DNA of 64,000 bases from NCBI RefSeq assembly GCF_003351045.1, contig NZ_QQZY01000001.1:186001-250000 (forward strand), given 5' to 3'. The DNA is from Gaiella occulta. Its GTDB lineage: Bacteria; Actinomycetota; Thermoleophilia; Gaiellales; Gaiellaceae. Position 1 is the first letter of the stretch; every line of letters starts with the position of its first letter. Under the pieces are notes generated by a model. That model had not been told where the DNA came from. It was given only the letters and a program-made list of their open reading frames with translations, and searched no databases. Positions 10,480 through 19,355 of the stretch are shown here, in pieces. Position numbers and translations under genes: made by a program.

Positions 10480-11665
10480 GCCGCACGTTCTCCCACAGAA
10501 GCGCCGCGCCCATGCCCATGCCGATGCAGAGCGCCGTCAGCCCGTAGCGTGCGCGGCGCTGCCGCAGGCCGTAGGCGAGCTGCGCCATCAGCCGCACTCC
10601 GGTCGCCGCCAGCGGATGGCCGCATGCGATCGCGCCGCCGTAGGGGTTCAGGCGCGGGTCGTCCGCTGCGACGCCGACGCCGTCGCACCAGGTCAACACC
10701 TGGATCGCGAACGGCTCGTTCAGCTCGAACACGCCGATGTCGTCGATCGTCAGCCCCGCCTGCGCGAGCACGCGCTTCGTCGCGGGTACCGGCCCGACGC
10801 CCATCAGATGGGGTTCGACGCCGGCGTAGGCGAACCCGACGAGGCGCATGGCCGACTCCAGCCCGAGCTCGTCCGCCACGCTCTCGGCGGCGAGGAGGCC
10901 CGCCGTGGCGCCGTCGGTGAGCCCGGCGGAGTTCCCGGCGCTGACGCGGCCGCCCGCGCGGAACGGCGTCGTCAGCGAGGCGAGCCCCTCCATCGTCGTC
11001 TCGGGGCGCAAGAACTGGTCGCGGTCGGCGACCGTCCAGCCCTCGTCGGTGAACACGCTCATCGGCACGACCGTCTGCGCCATCACGCCGTCGGGGTCGG
11101 CCCAGGCGGCGGCGGCCTTCGCCTGCGAAGCGACGGCGAAGGCGTCCGCCGCTTCCTTCGTCAGGTGTGGGAAAGCGTCGTGCAGGTTCTCCGCGGTCTG
11201 CCCCATGACGGCCGCGCTGCGGTCGATCAGTCGCTCGCCGGCGAAGCGCGGGTTGAAGTCGACCTCCTCGCCCATCGGGTGGTGGCCCATGTGCTCAACG
11301 CCGCCGACGACGACGAGGTCGGCGGCGCCCATGGCGATCTCCCCGGCACCGGCGGTCGTGGCCGTGAGCGCGCCGGCGCACATGCGGTCGACGGAGAAGC
11401 CGGGCACGGAATGGGGGAGGCCCGCGAGCAGGCCGACGTCGCGGCCGAGCGTCAGTCCCTGGTCGCCGACCTGCGCCGTGGCGGCGATGATCACGTCCCC
11501 GATGCGCTCGGGCGGCACGTTCGGGTTGCGGCGCAGCAGCGCACGCACGGCCTTGACGGCCATGTCGTCGCCGCGCGTCTTCCAGAACCAGCCGCCGGGG
11601 CCGGCCTTGCCGAACGCGGTACGGACGCCGTCGACGAACACCACTTCGCGCAGCTCGCGTGCCAT
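10472..11665 (-). CDS. Acetyl-CoA acyltransferase (thiolase)
   Basis: Cleaves 3-ketoacyl-CoA with CoA to release acetyl-CoA, the last step of beta-oxidation. It has 397 residues with the full thiolase triad: Cys96 in DRMCAGAL, His350 in CGHPLAATG and Cys380 in CIGMGMG; NEPFA is also present. It is first in an operon with the hydratase/dehydrogenase that overlaps its end. The frame could start at 11701, but the ATG at 11665 is preferred: TATTCT ends seven bases before it, with TTGATC a further 17 bp upstream. This implies a leaderless mRNA whose promoter overlaps a palindromic operator. Confidence 0.92.
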   Translation of the reverse strand: MARELREVVFVDGVRTAFGKAGPGGWFWKTRGDDMAVKAVRALLRRNPNVPPERIGDVIIAATAQVGDQGLTLGRDVGLLAGLPHSVPGFSVDRMCAGALTATTAGAGEIAMGAADLVVVGGVEHMGHHPMGEEVDFNPRFAGERLIDRSAAVMGQTAENLHDAFPHLTKEAADAFAVASQAKAAAAWADPDGVMAQTVVPMSVFTDEGWTVADRDQFLRPETTMEGLASLTTPFRAGGRVSAGNSAGLTDGATAGLLAAESVADELGLESAMRLVGFAYAGVEPHLMGVGPVPATKRVLAQAGLTIDDIGVFELNEPFAIQVLTWCDGVGVAADDPRLNPYGGAIACGHPLAATGVRLMAQLAYGLRQRRARYGLTALCIGMGMGAALLWENVRHA

Positions 11666-11681
11666 CCGGGGGAGAATATCG

Positions 11682-11701
11682 TTGATTGACCGGTCGATCA
11701 A
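11682..11701. promoter_or_regulatory. Palindromic operator over the thiolase promoter
   Basis: TTGATTGACCGGTCGATCAA is a near-perfect 20-bp palindrome with one mismatched pair. It covers the predicted -35 (TTGATC on the minus strand, 11701-11696) and abuts the -10 (TATTCT, 11678-11673, minus strand). The TGACC/GGTCA core is typical of TetR-family operators of fatty-acid genes. No TetR gene is adjacent, so the regulator would act in trans. It lies in the 59-bp gap to a divergent gene. Confidence 0.65.
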
Positions 11702-11724
11702 CGGTGGGCGGCGATACTGCAGCG

Positions 11725-12384
11725 ATGGACTGGAACGCGCACCAGACGTGGGCGGAGGCGGAGCACGCGACCCGCTCGACGCGGCCGCTCGCCGACGGCG
11801 AACGCGAGGACTTCCATCTTGCCGCCGTCGCCGGCGCCTCCTGGGCCGCCGGTCTCGCCGCGCTCATGCGCGGCGCCGCAGACGAGGGGGCGGCATTGCT
11901 TCGCCGCGCGGCCGCCGAGTATCGCGTCAGCTGGGAGGCGGCTCCGCCGGGGAGCTGGGGCCGGCCGATCGCGGCTCTGCGCTGCCGGCTGCTGGCAGGG
12001 GACGTGCGCGGCGCCGCGGAGGACGGCCGGCTCACGCTCGAGGCCGGCGCCGCGTCGGCCGACGGGCCGATCGCGGCGTATGCGACGGTGCTCGCCCTGC
12101 TCGCGCTGGGACGCGACGAGGAGGCGCTCGCGCCCGCGCGTGGGCTCGTGGGGCGCGACGACTTCGTCGAGCCGGTGGCCGATGCGCTCGTCGCGCTCGC
12201 CGCAGGCGACGAGCCTGCCTACGACCGGGCCGTGCGGCAGGTGCTGCTCTCGTTCGAGGCGCGCGACGCGTTCCTGGAGCACACGCCTGTCGCGGATACC
12301 GTGCTCGTGCTCGATGCGCTTGCCCGCAGCCGGGGCTTCGCGACGGCGCCGCTCACCTCGCCGCTGCTTCCGGCTGCGGGCTGA
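11725..12384 (+). CDS. Hypothetical helical-repeat protein
   Basis: A 219-residue soluble protein, not recognised. It is Ala/Leu-rich and looks like stacked helix pairs of TPR style (GAALLRRAAAEYRVSWEAAP, then RLLAGDVRGAAEDGRLTLEA, then LALLALGRDEEALAPARGL). There are no signal peptide, membrane segments or metal motifs. The ATG at 11725 has GATACT six bases upstream, consistent with a leaderless transcript divergent from the thiolase operon across a shared operator. It may be co-regulated with beta-oxidation, but that is only positional. Confidence 0.65.
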   Translation: MDWNAHQTWAEAEHATRSTRPLADGEREDFHLAAVAGASWAAGLAALMRGAADEGAALLRRAAAEYRVSWEAAPPGSWGRPIAALRCRLLAGDVRGAAEDGRLTLEAGAASADGPIAAYATVLALLALGRDEEALAPARGLVGRDDFVEPVADALVALAAGDEPAYDRAVRQVLLSFEARDAFLEHTPVADTVLVLDALARSRGFATAPLTSPLLPAAG

Positions 12385-12416
12385 CAGCGACGCTCCCGTA
12401 TGTGACGATTGCGACC

Positions 12417-12443
12417 GGAGGCCGGCGGGCGGCGCCGGCCTCC
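12417..12443. terminator. Bidirectional stem-loop between convergent genes
   Basis: A perfect 10-bp inverted repeat (GGAGGCCGGC / GCCGGCCTCC) with a 7-base loop sits in the 84-bp gap between the convergent 11725-12384 gene and proC. There is no U-tract, as is common for GC-rich actinobacterial terminators. Confidence 0.6.
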
Positions 12444-12468
12444 CGCCGCTGCGAGTGGACGATCCGGG

Positions 12469-13299
12469 CTAGCTCGAGGCGTCGCCCGCGGCCAGCTCGC
12501 GTGAGCGCACCATCGCTGCCTGGATCGCGTTGAGGAACGCGGCGCGGACGCCCGCGATCTCGAGCTCGCGGATCGCGGCGATCGTGGTGCCCCCGGGCGA
12601 GGTGACCATCTCGCGCAGCTCGACCGGGTGCATCTTGCGGTCGCGCATCTGCTTCGCGGTGCCGAGCATCGTCTGGACGACGAGCTGTGTCGAGATCTCG
12701 CGCGAGAGTCCGAGGAGCAGGCCCGCTTCGATCATCGCCTCGGCGAGGAGCGCGAAGTACGCGGGGCCGGATCCGGACACGGCGGTGACCGCGTCCATCA
12801 GCTTCTCGGGTACGCGCACGACGGCACCGAGGTGTGCGAGCGCCTCCTCGGCCAGGGTGACGTGCGCGTCGCCGGCGTGCGCGCCCGCGCACAGCCCGGC
12901 GACGCCCTCGTGGACGACGGAGGGCGTGTTCGGCATCGCGCGCACGACCGGCACGCCGGGGGCGAGAAAGCTTTCGATCCTCGCGGTCGGGATCGCCGCG
13001 GCGACGGACAGCACCGTCTGCTCGTCGGTGATGACCGGGCCGATCTCGCCGAGGAGGGCCGCGATGTCCTGGGGCTTGACGGCGATGACGACGAGCGCGG
13101 CGCCCGCGGCGGCCTCGGCGTTGGAGAGCGTCGCGACGACGTCGTGGCGGGCCGCGAGCTCGGCGACCCGCTCCGCCCGGCGGCTCGACACGACGATGTC
13201 GGACGGGTCGCGCCAGCCGGAGGAGAGCAGGCCCGAGACGAGCGCCTCTCCGATCTTCCCCGCGCCCAGGACCGCGATGCGCCGCTCGTCGACTGCCAT
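12469..13299 (-). CDS. proC: Pyrroline-5-carboxylate reductase
   Basis: Reduces 1-pyrroline-5-carboxylate to proline with NAD(P)H. It has 276 residues. The N-terminal Rossmann motif is AVLGAGKIGEALVSGLL, followed by VVIAVKPQDI and VVRAMPNTPS, then the C-terminal dimerisation signature with AVSGSGPAYF and SPGGTTIAAI. The start is supported by TAGACT six bases before the ATG (13311-13306, minus strand). It stands alone, converging on the gene before it and diverging from the methyltransferase gene after it. Confidence 0.94.
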   Translation of the reverse strand: MAVDERRIAVLGAGKIGEALVSGLLSSGWRDPSDIVVSSRRAERVAELAARHDVVATLSNAEAAAGAALVVIAVKPQDIAALLGEIGPVITDEQTVLSVAAAIPTARIESFLAPGVPVVRAMPNTPSVVHEGVAGLCAGAHAGDAHVTLAEEALAHLGAVVRVPEKLMDAVTAVSGSGPAYFALLAEAMIEAGLLLGLSREISTQLVVQTMLGTAKQMRDRKMHPVELREMVTSPGGTTIAAIRELEIAGVRAAFLNAIQAAMVRSRELAAGDASS

Positions 13300-13430
13300 G
13301 CGCGGAGTCTATGCGGCGCGTCGAGAGCGCATGCGGGCAAGGCGGCCCGCATCGCCTCCGAATCATATCGTGCCAAAGCACACAAGTAGGGATGCGGCGC
13401 GCTGCCTCCCCACTCGCTACCGTCGGCCGC

Positions 13431-14048
13431 ATGAAGGTCGTCGATGCCGTCTCGCTGCGTTCCCGCCGTCGCAAGCTGCGACTCTTCCTCGACGAGATGC
13501 GCCCGACGCCGGAGACGACCGTGCTCGACGTCGGCGCCGACGAGGTCGGCTTCGGCGGCGAGGGGGGTGAATCCGGCTGTTCCACGCACAACTTCTTCGA
13601 GGAGCACTATCCGTGGCCCGGGCAGATAACGGCGCTCGGTCTCCATGACGGCGTGCGTTTCCGCGAGCGCCATCCCGCGATCGCCTACGTGCGGGGCGAT
13701 GCCTGCGCCCTCCCGTTCCCCGACGGCAGCTTCGACGTCGTGTTCTCGAACGCCGTCATCGAGCACGTCGGTGCGCGCGTGCGGCAGCAGGCGTTCGTCG
13801 AGGAGGCGGTCAGGGTCGGGCGCCGCGTCTTCATCACGACGCCGAACCGCCGCTTCCCGCTCGAGCTGCACACGCGGCTGCCGCTCGTGCACTGGTTGCC
13901 GGACGGAGCTGCCCATCGCGCCTACGATCTGGCCGGCAAGGGCTGGGCGAAGGAGAACCACCTGCTCGGCCCGGACGATCTGCGCTCGCTCTTCCCCGTG
14001 CCGGTCAGGATCGTCAACCTCGGCATGACCCTGGTCGCGATCACGTGA
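13431..14048 (+). CDS. Class I SAM-dependent methyltransferase
   Basis: A 205-residue methyltransferase with motif I TTVLDVGADEVGF near residue 28-40, an acidic loop (YVRGDACALPF), motif IV-like FDVVFSNAVIEHVG, and VFITTPNR. The small size and the partner gene (O-antigen-ligase-like membrane protein, overlapping by 4 bp) suggest it modifies a cell-surface glycan, lipid or polyprenyl intermediate. The substrate is not identifiable. TACCGT seven bases before the ATG supports the start. Confidence 0.75.
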   Translation: MKVVDAVSLRSRRRKLRLFLDEMRPTPETTVLDVGADEVGFGGEGGESGCSTHNFFEEHYPWPGQITALGLHDGVRFRERHPAIAYVRGDACALPFPDGSFDVVFSNAVIEHVGARVRQQAFVEEAVRVGRRVFITTPNRRFPLELHTRLPLVHWLPDGAAHRAYDLAGKGWAKENHLLGPDDLRSLFPVPVRIVNLGMTLVAIT

Positions 14049-15379
14049 CACGGTCGCTGCCGCGGATCGCGCTCGTCGCCTTCGTCGTCGGGCTCGCGCT
14101 CCACAACCTCGCGATGGCGGAGCTGTGGCAGCTCGGCGTGCGCGGGCCGGCGCTCGACGTGGTGGCGGCGTGGAAGGACGTGCTGCTCGTCGCCGCCGTC
14201 GCCGCAGCCCTGTGGGGATCCCGCTCGCTGCCGCTGTCGCTGTGGGCCGACCGCCTGGCGCTCTCCTTCGCCGGGATCGTCGTTCTCTACTGGCTGCTGC
14301 CGCAGTCGTGGCTCGGCGGCGGCGCGACGCCGCGTGGCGAGCTCTTCGCCCTCCGTCACGACCTGTTGCCCGTCGGCGCCTATGTCCTCGGGCGCCTGCT
14401 CGTGATCTCGTCGCACGAATGGCGGCGCGTCGCCGTCGCGCTCGTCGGCACGGCGGTGGCGGTCACGCTCTGGGGGCTGGTCGACGTCTATCTCGTGCCC
14501 TTGCAGTGGTGGCGCGACTCCGGTGTGCCGGGGTGGTTCGAGGAGCAGCTCGGGCTCGCCTACAGGGGGCTCTCGGGGCTCCCGGAGAACTGGGTGCTGA
14601 ACACGGGCGACGAGCAGAACCCGATCCGGCGGCTCGTCTCCGCATTCCTCAGCCCGCTTGCGAGCGCCTACCTGCTCGTCGTCGTGCTGCTCTACCTCGT
14701 CGCCCGGCGGGCGACCCGCTGGACCGTGGCGGCGTCCGGCATCGCCTACGCGGGGCTCCTGTGGACGCACACGCGCGCCGCCTACCTCGCGCTCGCCGCC
14801 GGCCTCGTCGTGCTCGCCGCCGTCCGCCGCCGCTGGATACCGCTCATCCTCGCGGCGGCATCGCTCGGCGCCGGCGTCGGCTTCGTGAAGGCCTTTCCTC
14901 ACATCGGCCCGTCGACGAGCTACACGCAGGCGGAGCTCGAGATCCTGCGCGAGCAAGGGCGTGCGAACCCGGACGTCGGCACGGATCCGCTCGGCGGCAG
15001 CGACGCCTCGACGGCCAGCCATCTGCGGAACCTGCGCGACGGGGTCGAGGCGGTCGTCCGCCACCCCCAGGGCTACGGGCTCGGCAACGCCGGCGTGAAC
15101 GCGTCTCGCACGGGAGTCCCACCGGTCGCCGGCGAGTCGACGTACACCGAGATCGGTGTCGACACCGGTCTCGCCGGGGCCGCAGCCTTCGTCGCCTGGA
15201 TGCTGGCGGTGCTCGCCGCGCTGCGGCGGCGCTCGGCGTGGATGACGGCGGTGTGGGCGGCCGTGCTCACGATCGCGGTGCAGACGGACGTGATCGGCGT
15301 GCACTGGATCGCCTACGTCGTGTTCGCGCTCGCGGGCCTCGCGCTCGGGCACGGGCTTCCGGACGAGGAGGGGACGTGA
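14045..15379 (+). CDS. O-antigen ligase / polymerase-like membrane protein
   Basis: A 444-residue polytopic membrane protein with roughly ten hydrophobic helices. A long extracytoplasmic loop (about 140-200 and 290-360) comes before the last helices, as in the Wzy_C / WaaL family. The hallmark segment LLWTHTRAAYLALAAGLVVL and the later YGLGNAG and ESTYTEIGVDTGLAG are typical of O-antigen ligase-like proteins. The GTG start overlaps the methyltransferase stop (GTGA). Likely role: ligation or polymerisation of a surface polysaccharide. No glycosyltransferases lie beside it. Confidence 0.75.
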   Translation: MTRSLPRIALVAFVVGLALHNLAMAELWQLGVRGPALDVVAAWKDVLLVAAVAAALWGSRSLPLSLWADRLALSFAGIVVLYWLLPQSWLGGGATPRGELFALRHDLLPVGAYVLGRLLVISSHEWRRVAVALVGTAVAVTLWGLVDVYLVPLQWWRDSGVPGWFEEQLGLAYRGLSGLPENWVLNTGDEQNPIRRLVSAFLSPLASAYLLVVVLLYLVARRATRWTVAASGIAYAGLLWTHTRAAYLALAAGLVVLAAVRRRWIPLILAAASLGAGVGFVKAFPHIGPSTSYTQAELEILREQGRANPDVGTDPLGGSDASTASHLRNLRDGVEAVVRHPQGYGLGNAGVNASRTGVPPVAGESTYTEIGVDTGLAGAAAFVAWMLAVLAALRRRSAWMTAVWAAVLTIAVQTDVIGVHWIAYVVFALAGLALGHGLPDEEGT

Positions 15380-15648
15380 AGGGCCTCGCCGGCCGCATCG
15401 GCCACTTCCGGGTCGCCGCCCTGCTCGTCGGCGCAGCCCTCGCGCTCGAGATCGTCCGGTCGCAGGCGCTCGCGCCCGGCTCGCCGTGGCGCGTCGCCTG
15501 CACGGTCGGCGAGATCGCGCTCCTGGTCGCGGCGTCCGTCCCCTTCGCTCTCGGCCGCAGGGCCGCCGCCGGCAGGCACGGAAGCCGCGAGCGGCGATCC
15601 GGCGCCGACTCCGGCGGAGAGGACGACCCGCCGTCGAGCCGCCCGTAG
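15376..15648 (+). CDS. Small two-helix membrane protein
   Basis: A 90-residue protein read from a GTG overlapping the preceding stop (GTGA), so translationally coupled to the ligase-like gene. It has two hydrophobic segments (about 12-27, VAALLVGAALALEIV, and about 44-60, GEIALLVAASVPFAL) and a charged, Arg/Ser/Asp-rich cytoplasmic tail. No known family. It is probably an accessory subunit of the polysaccharide ligase. Confidence 0.6.
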   Translation: MKGLAGRIGHFRVAALLVGAALALEIVRSQALAPGSPWRVACTVGEIALLVAASVPFALGRRAAAGRHGSRERRSGADSGGEDDPPSSRP

Positions 15649-15714
15649 CACGTGCGACCCGGAAGGTGGCAGGGAGCCCTCGCATCGTCGGCGAGAGACA
15701 TGGAGAATGCCGCC

Positions 15715-15948
15715 ATGGGCAAGGGATATGCAGAAGGGCCGGCGGCCGAGGAGGCAGAGCGGCGCCTCGAGGAGCTCGCGCAGGGTCCCGCCGCGGCGGC
15801 GCCGGAGGAGCGGCCTGCCGTCTACGGCTCGACCGAGGACGACCCGGAGCGCCACTTCCTCGGCTGGCTCGGCGACGTCGACCCGGACGAGCTGTTCGCG
15901 TCGGGAGCGGCATGGGGCATCTCGATCGTGCGGCGAGCCCGCACCTGA
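15715..15948 (+). CDS. Small hypothetical acidic protein
   Basis: A 77-residue soluble protein, not recognised: an acidic helix (AAEEAERRLEELAQGP), then PERHFLGWLGDVDPDELF and a short C-terminal strand ending in RRART. The ATG at 15715 was chosen because GGAG lies nine bases upstream; an in-frame ATG at 15700 would add five residues. Codon third positions are almost all G or C, as in neighbouring real genes. Confidence 0.55.
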   Translation: MGKGYAEGPAAEEAERRLEELAQGPAAAAPEERPAVYGSTEDDPERHFLGWLGDVDPDELFASGAAWGISIVRRART

Positions 15949-16115
15949 GCGGTGTGGAGAAGGGGGCGACCGCTCCCTCGCAGCCACGGTCCCCGACGTG
16001 TCCGTGCCGTCCTCGTGCCGTCGCCGCGCCGGCGCGGGCGGACCGCTTCGAGCCGCCGCGACGCCCCGCTCCGTCCGGCGGCCCCTCGCTCGGTAACATG
16101 ACACAGGCCGATGGC

Positions 16116-16121
16116 TAGAGT
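16116..16121 (+). promoter_or_regulatory. Predicted -10 element (TAGAGT) of leaderless korA mRNA
   Basis: TAGAGT ends six bases before the GTG at 16128. It favours that start over the in-frame GTG at 16122, which would sit directly after the hexamer. Confidence 0.45.
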
Positions 16122-16127
16122 GTGCAC

Positions 16128-17975
16128 GTGAGCAAGCCGGTCGAGCAGCTCGATCGCGTCATCATCCGTTTCGCGGGCGATTCCGGCGACGGCATGCAGC
16201 TCACCGGCGACCGCTTCACGAGCGAGACCGCCCTGATGGGCAACGACCTCGCCACGTTGCCCGACTTTCCCGCCGAGATCCGCGCGCCCGCAGGCTCGCT
16301 GCCCGGCGTCTCGGGCTTCCAGCTGCACTTCGCCGACCACGACATCCTCACGCCCGGCGATCAGCCGAACGTCCTCGTGGCGATGAACCCGGCCGCGCTG
16401 AAGGCGAACCTGAAGGACCTGCCCAAGGGGGCAATGGTGATCGTCAACACCGACGCCTTCAACGAGCGCAACCTGCAGAAGGCCCGCTATGCGTCGAACC
16501 CGCTCGAGGACGGCTCGCTCGAGGGATTCCACGTCCACGAGGTGGCGCTCACGTCGATGACCGTGGAGGCGCTCAGGGACGTCGACGGCATCACCTCGCG
16601 CGAGGCGGAGCGCTCGAAGAACTTCTGCGCGCTCGGCCTCATGTGCTGGCTCTACCACCGCCCCACGGAGGGGACGCTGGCCTTCATCGAGGAGAAGTTC
16701 GGCAAGCGCCCCGAGATCGCCGAGGCGAACACGAAGGCGTTCAAGGCGGGCTACAACTACGGCGAGACCTCCGAGGACTTCGCCGTCTCGTACGAGGTCG
16801 CACCCGCGAAGCTCGCCCCCGGCCGCTACCGCCAGATCACCGGCAACACCGCTATCGCCTACGGGCTCATCGCCGCTTCGCGTCAGTCGAAGCTGCCGCT
16901 CTTCCTCGGCGCCTATCCGATCACGCCCGCGTCGGCGATCCTCGAGGAGCTGGCCCGGCACAAGAGCTTCGGGGTCATCACCTTCCAGGCCGAGGACGAG
17001 ATCGCCGCCTGCGGCGCGGCGCTGGGGGCCTCCTTCGGAGGCGCGCTCGGCGTCACCACCTCCGCCGGTCCCGGCATCGTGCTCAAGTCCGAGACGGTCG
17101 GGCTCGGCGTCATGCTCGAGCTGCCGCTCGTGATCCTCGACATCCAGCGCGCCGGCCCCTCGACCGGCATGCCGACGAAGCCGGAGCAGACCGACCTGCT
17201 GATGGTGCTCTACGGCCGCAACGGCGAGAGCCCCGTGCCGGTCGTCGCCGCCTCGAGCCCGGCCCAGTGCTTCCACGCGGCGATCGAGGCGGCGCGCATC
17301 GCGCTCAAGTACCGCACGCCGGTGTACCTGCTCTCCGACGCGTCGCTCGCCAACGGCTCCGAGCCGTGGCTCATCCCGGACGTCGACTCGCTACCCGACA
17401 TCTCCACGCCGTTCGCGACCGCGCCTCGTGAGGGCGACCCCTTCCTCCCCTACAAGCGGGACGCCGCCACGCTCGCGCGGCCGTGGGCGGTGCCCGGCAC
17501 CGCCGGCCTCGAGCACCGCATCGGCGGCCTCGAGAAGGAGGACGTCACGGGTGCGATCTCGTACGACCCGGACAACCACGACCTCATGATCCGGCTGCGC
17601 GCGCAGAAGGTGGCGAACATCGCAGCCGACATCCCGGAGCTCGAGCTGGACGATCCGGACGGCGACGCGCGCACGCTCGTGCTCGGCTGGGGGTCGACAT
17701 ACGGACCGATCGGCGCCGCGGTCCGGCGCGTCCGCCGCGACGGCCGCAAGGTCGCGCGCGCCCACCTGCACCACCTCAACCCCCTCCCGCGCAACACGGG
17801 CGACGTGGTGCGCGGCTACGACAAGGTGCTGATCCCGGAGATGAACACGGGCCAGCTGCTGCAGCTCATCCGCGCCCAGTTCCTCGTCGACGCGGTCGGC
17901 TACAACCGGGTGCGCGGGCTGCCGTTCCGCTCGAGCGAGCTGGCGGAGGCGATCACCGCGATGGTGGACGCATGA
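16128..17975 (+). CDS. korA: 2-oxoglutarate:ferredoxin oxidoreductase, fused gamma-alpha subunit
   Basis: With KorB it converts 2-oxoglutarate and CoA to succinyl-CoA, CO2 and reduced ferredoxin, replacing or reversing the NAD-linked TCA step. It has 615 residues. The N-terminal gamma-type domain (about 1-190) starts with RFAGDSGDGMQLTGDRF. The alpha-type domain follows with GNTAIAYGLIAAS, YPITPASAILEEL and AEDEIAACGAALGAS. The C-terminal third has LVLGWGSTYGPI and the PEMNTGQL element. This fused form is the actinobacterial KorA layout. Its stop overlaps the korB ATG. Confidence 0.92.
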   Translation: MSKPVEQLDRVIIRFAGDSGDGMQLTGDRFTSETALMGNDLATLPDFPAEIRAPAGSLPGVSGFQLHFADHDILTPGDQPNVLVAMNPAALKANLKDLPKGAMVIVNTDAFNERNLQKARYASNPLEDGSLEGFHVHEVALTSMTVEALRDVDGITSREAERSKNFCALGLMCWLYHRPTEGTLAFIEEKFGKRPEIAEANTKAFKAGYNYGETSEDFAVSYEVAPAKLAPGRYRQITGNTAIAYGLIAASRQSKLPLFLGAYPITPASAILEELARHKSFGVITFQAEDEIAACGAALGASFGGALGVTTSAGPGIVLKSETVGLGVMLELPLVILDIQRAGPSTGMPTKPEQTDLLMVLYGRNGESPVPVVAASSPAQCFHAAIEAARIALKYRTPVYLLSDASLANGSEPWLIPDVDSLPDISTPFATAPREGDPFLPYKRDAATLARPWAVPGTAGLEHRIGGLEKEDVTGAISYDPDNHDLMIRLRAQKVANIAADIPELELDDPDGDARTLVLGWGSTYGPIGAAVRRVRRDGRKVARAHLHHLNPLPRNTGDVVRGYDKVLIPEMNTGQLLQLIRAQFLVDAVGYNRVRGLPFRSSELAEAITAMVDA

Positions 17976-18976
17976 CGACGGACGGGAACGGCGCGCCGAT
18001 CGAGCTGACGGCCAGGGACTTCAAGTCGGACCAGGAGGTGCGCTGGTGCCCGGGCTGCGGCGACTACGCGATCCTGAACGCGGTGCAGGGCTTCATGCCG
18101 GAGCTCGGCATCGCGAAGGAGAAGATCGTGTTCGTCTCGGGCATCGGCTGTGCGGCGCGCTTCCCGTACTACATGGAGACGTACGGGATGCATTCGATCC
18201 ACGGTCGTGCCGCCGCGATCGCGACGGGGCTCGCGACGTCGCGTCCCGACCTGTCGGTGTGGGTGATCGGCGGCGACGGCGACATGCTCTCGATCGGCGG
18301 CAACCACCTGATTCACGCGCTGCGGCGCAACGTGAACCTGACGATCCTGATGCTGAACAACCAGATCTACGGGCTCACGAAGGGCCAGTACTCGCCCACC
18401 TCCGAGCGCGGCAAGGTGACGAAGTCGACGCCGATGGGCTCTGTCGACCAGCCGTTCAATCCGCTCAGCGTGGCGATCGGCGCCGAGGCGACATTCGTCG
18501 CGCGGGCGATCGACACCGACAAGAAGGAGCTTGCGGAGGTGCTGCGCGCCGCCGCCGCCCACCGCGGCGCATCGTTCGTGGAGGTGCTGCAGAACTGCAA
18601 CATCTACAACGACGGCGCGTTCGACTTCGTCCGCGAGCAGAAGGAGAACCGGCTCTACCTGCGCGCAGGCGAGGAGGTGCGCTGGGGCGACAAGGGCGTC
18701 CGCATCGGCGCCGACGGCTCCGCCGAGGTGGTGGACGCCTCCGAGGGCGGGCTGCTCGTTCACGACCCCGGCCACGTCGAGCCGAGCGTCGCCTTCGGGC
18801 TCGCGCGGCTCACCTACGGCACGGTCGGCGCCGTCCCGCTCGGCGTCTTCCGCGACGTGCGGCGGCCGGTGTACGACGACTCGGTGGCGGAGCAGATCCG
18901 GGCAGCGCAGAAGCAGCGGGGCGAAGGCGATCTCGCGGCGCTCCTGCACGCGGGCGACACCTGGGAGATCGCCTAG
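17972..18976 (+). CDS. korB: 2-oxoglutarate:ferredoxin oxidoreductase, beta subunit
   Basis: The thiamine-diphosphate and [4Fe-4S] subunit of the KorAB complex. It has 334 residues. Cys26 and Cys29 in RWCPGCGDYA, Cys60 in SGIGCAARF and a later Cys in LQNCNIYND are the expected cluster ligands. The ThDP motif runs from IGGDGDMLSIGGNH to LNNQIYGLTKGQYSPTS. The ATG overlaps the korA stop by 4 bp (ATGA), so the subunits are translationally coupled. No ferredoxin gene is adjacent. Confidence 0.94.
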   Translation: MTTDGNGAPIELTARDFKSDQEVRWCPGCGDYAILNAVQGFMPELGIAKEKIVFVSGIGCAARFPYYMETYGMHSIHGRAAAIATGLATSRPDLSVWVIGGDGDMLSIGGNHLIHALRRNVNLTILMLNNQIYGLTKGQYSPTSERGKVTKSTPMGSVDQPFNPLSVAIGAEATFVARAIDTDKKELAEVLRAAAAHRGASFVEVLQNCNIYNDGAFDFVREQKENRLYLRAGEEVRWGDKGVRIGADGSAEVVDASEGGLLVHDPGHVEPSVAFGLARLTYGTVGAVPLGVFRDVRRPVYDDSVAEQIRAAQKQRGEGDLAALLHAGDTWEIA

Positions 18977-19047
18977 CCGGGGGCCGAGCCGGTGCCGTCG
19001 CGCCCGCCGTGCGCGCCGGTACGGCGAGGAGTAGGCTGACGCCTGAC

Positions 19048-19344
19048 GTGACCGTCTACACGATCGGCGTGTGGCAGGTGAAGCCCGGCCGCGAGGACGA
19101 CTTCCTCGCGGCGTGGGACGCGCTCGCGCAGTGGACGATCGACAGCGAGTTCGGGAGCCACGCCACGCTGACGCGCGACCGCGACGACCCGTCGCGGTTC
19201 GTCAGCTTCGGCCCATGGCCGAGCGCCGAGCACGTCGAGCGCTGGCGCGCCGATCCGGGCTTCGTGGAGCGCTTCGCCAGGCTCGACGAGGTGCTCGAGC
19301 GCTTCGAGCCCGGCACCTACGACGTCGTCGCCCGCATCGGCTAG
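19048..19344 (+). CDS. ABM-fold (antibiotic biosynthesis monooxygenase-like) protein
   Basis: A 98-residue ferredoxin-like-fold protein. It opens with the family pattern YTIGVWQVKPGREDDFLAAW and has a central strand (ATLTRDRDDPSRFVSFGPW) and a C-terminal FEPGTYDVVARIG. Members are cofactor-free monooxygenases, heme-degrading enzymes or mere dimeric folds, so the reaction cannot be named. The GTG follows TAGGCT by ten bases. It converges on the next gene with 11 bp between stops. Confidence 0.75.
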   Translation: MTVYTIGVWQVKPGREDDFLAAWDALAQWTIDSEFGSHATLTRDRDDPSRFVSFGPWPSAEHVERWRADPGFVERFARLDEVLERFEPGTYDVVARIG

Positions 19345-19355
19345 CCCGGCGCGAG

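Noticed and set aside
15949-16127. Possible tRNA in the 179-bp gap before korA (a GCTTCGAGCC T-loop-like string)
   Set aside because: No acceptor or anticodon stem can be paired around it, and the D-loop consensus is missing.
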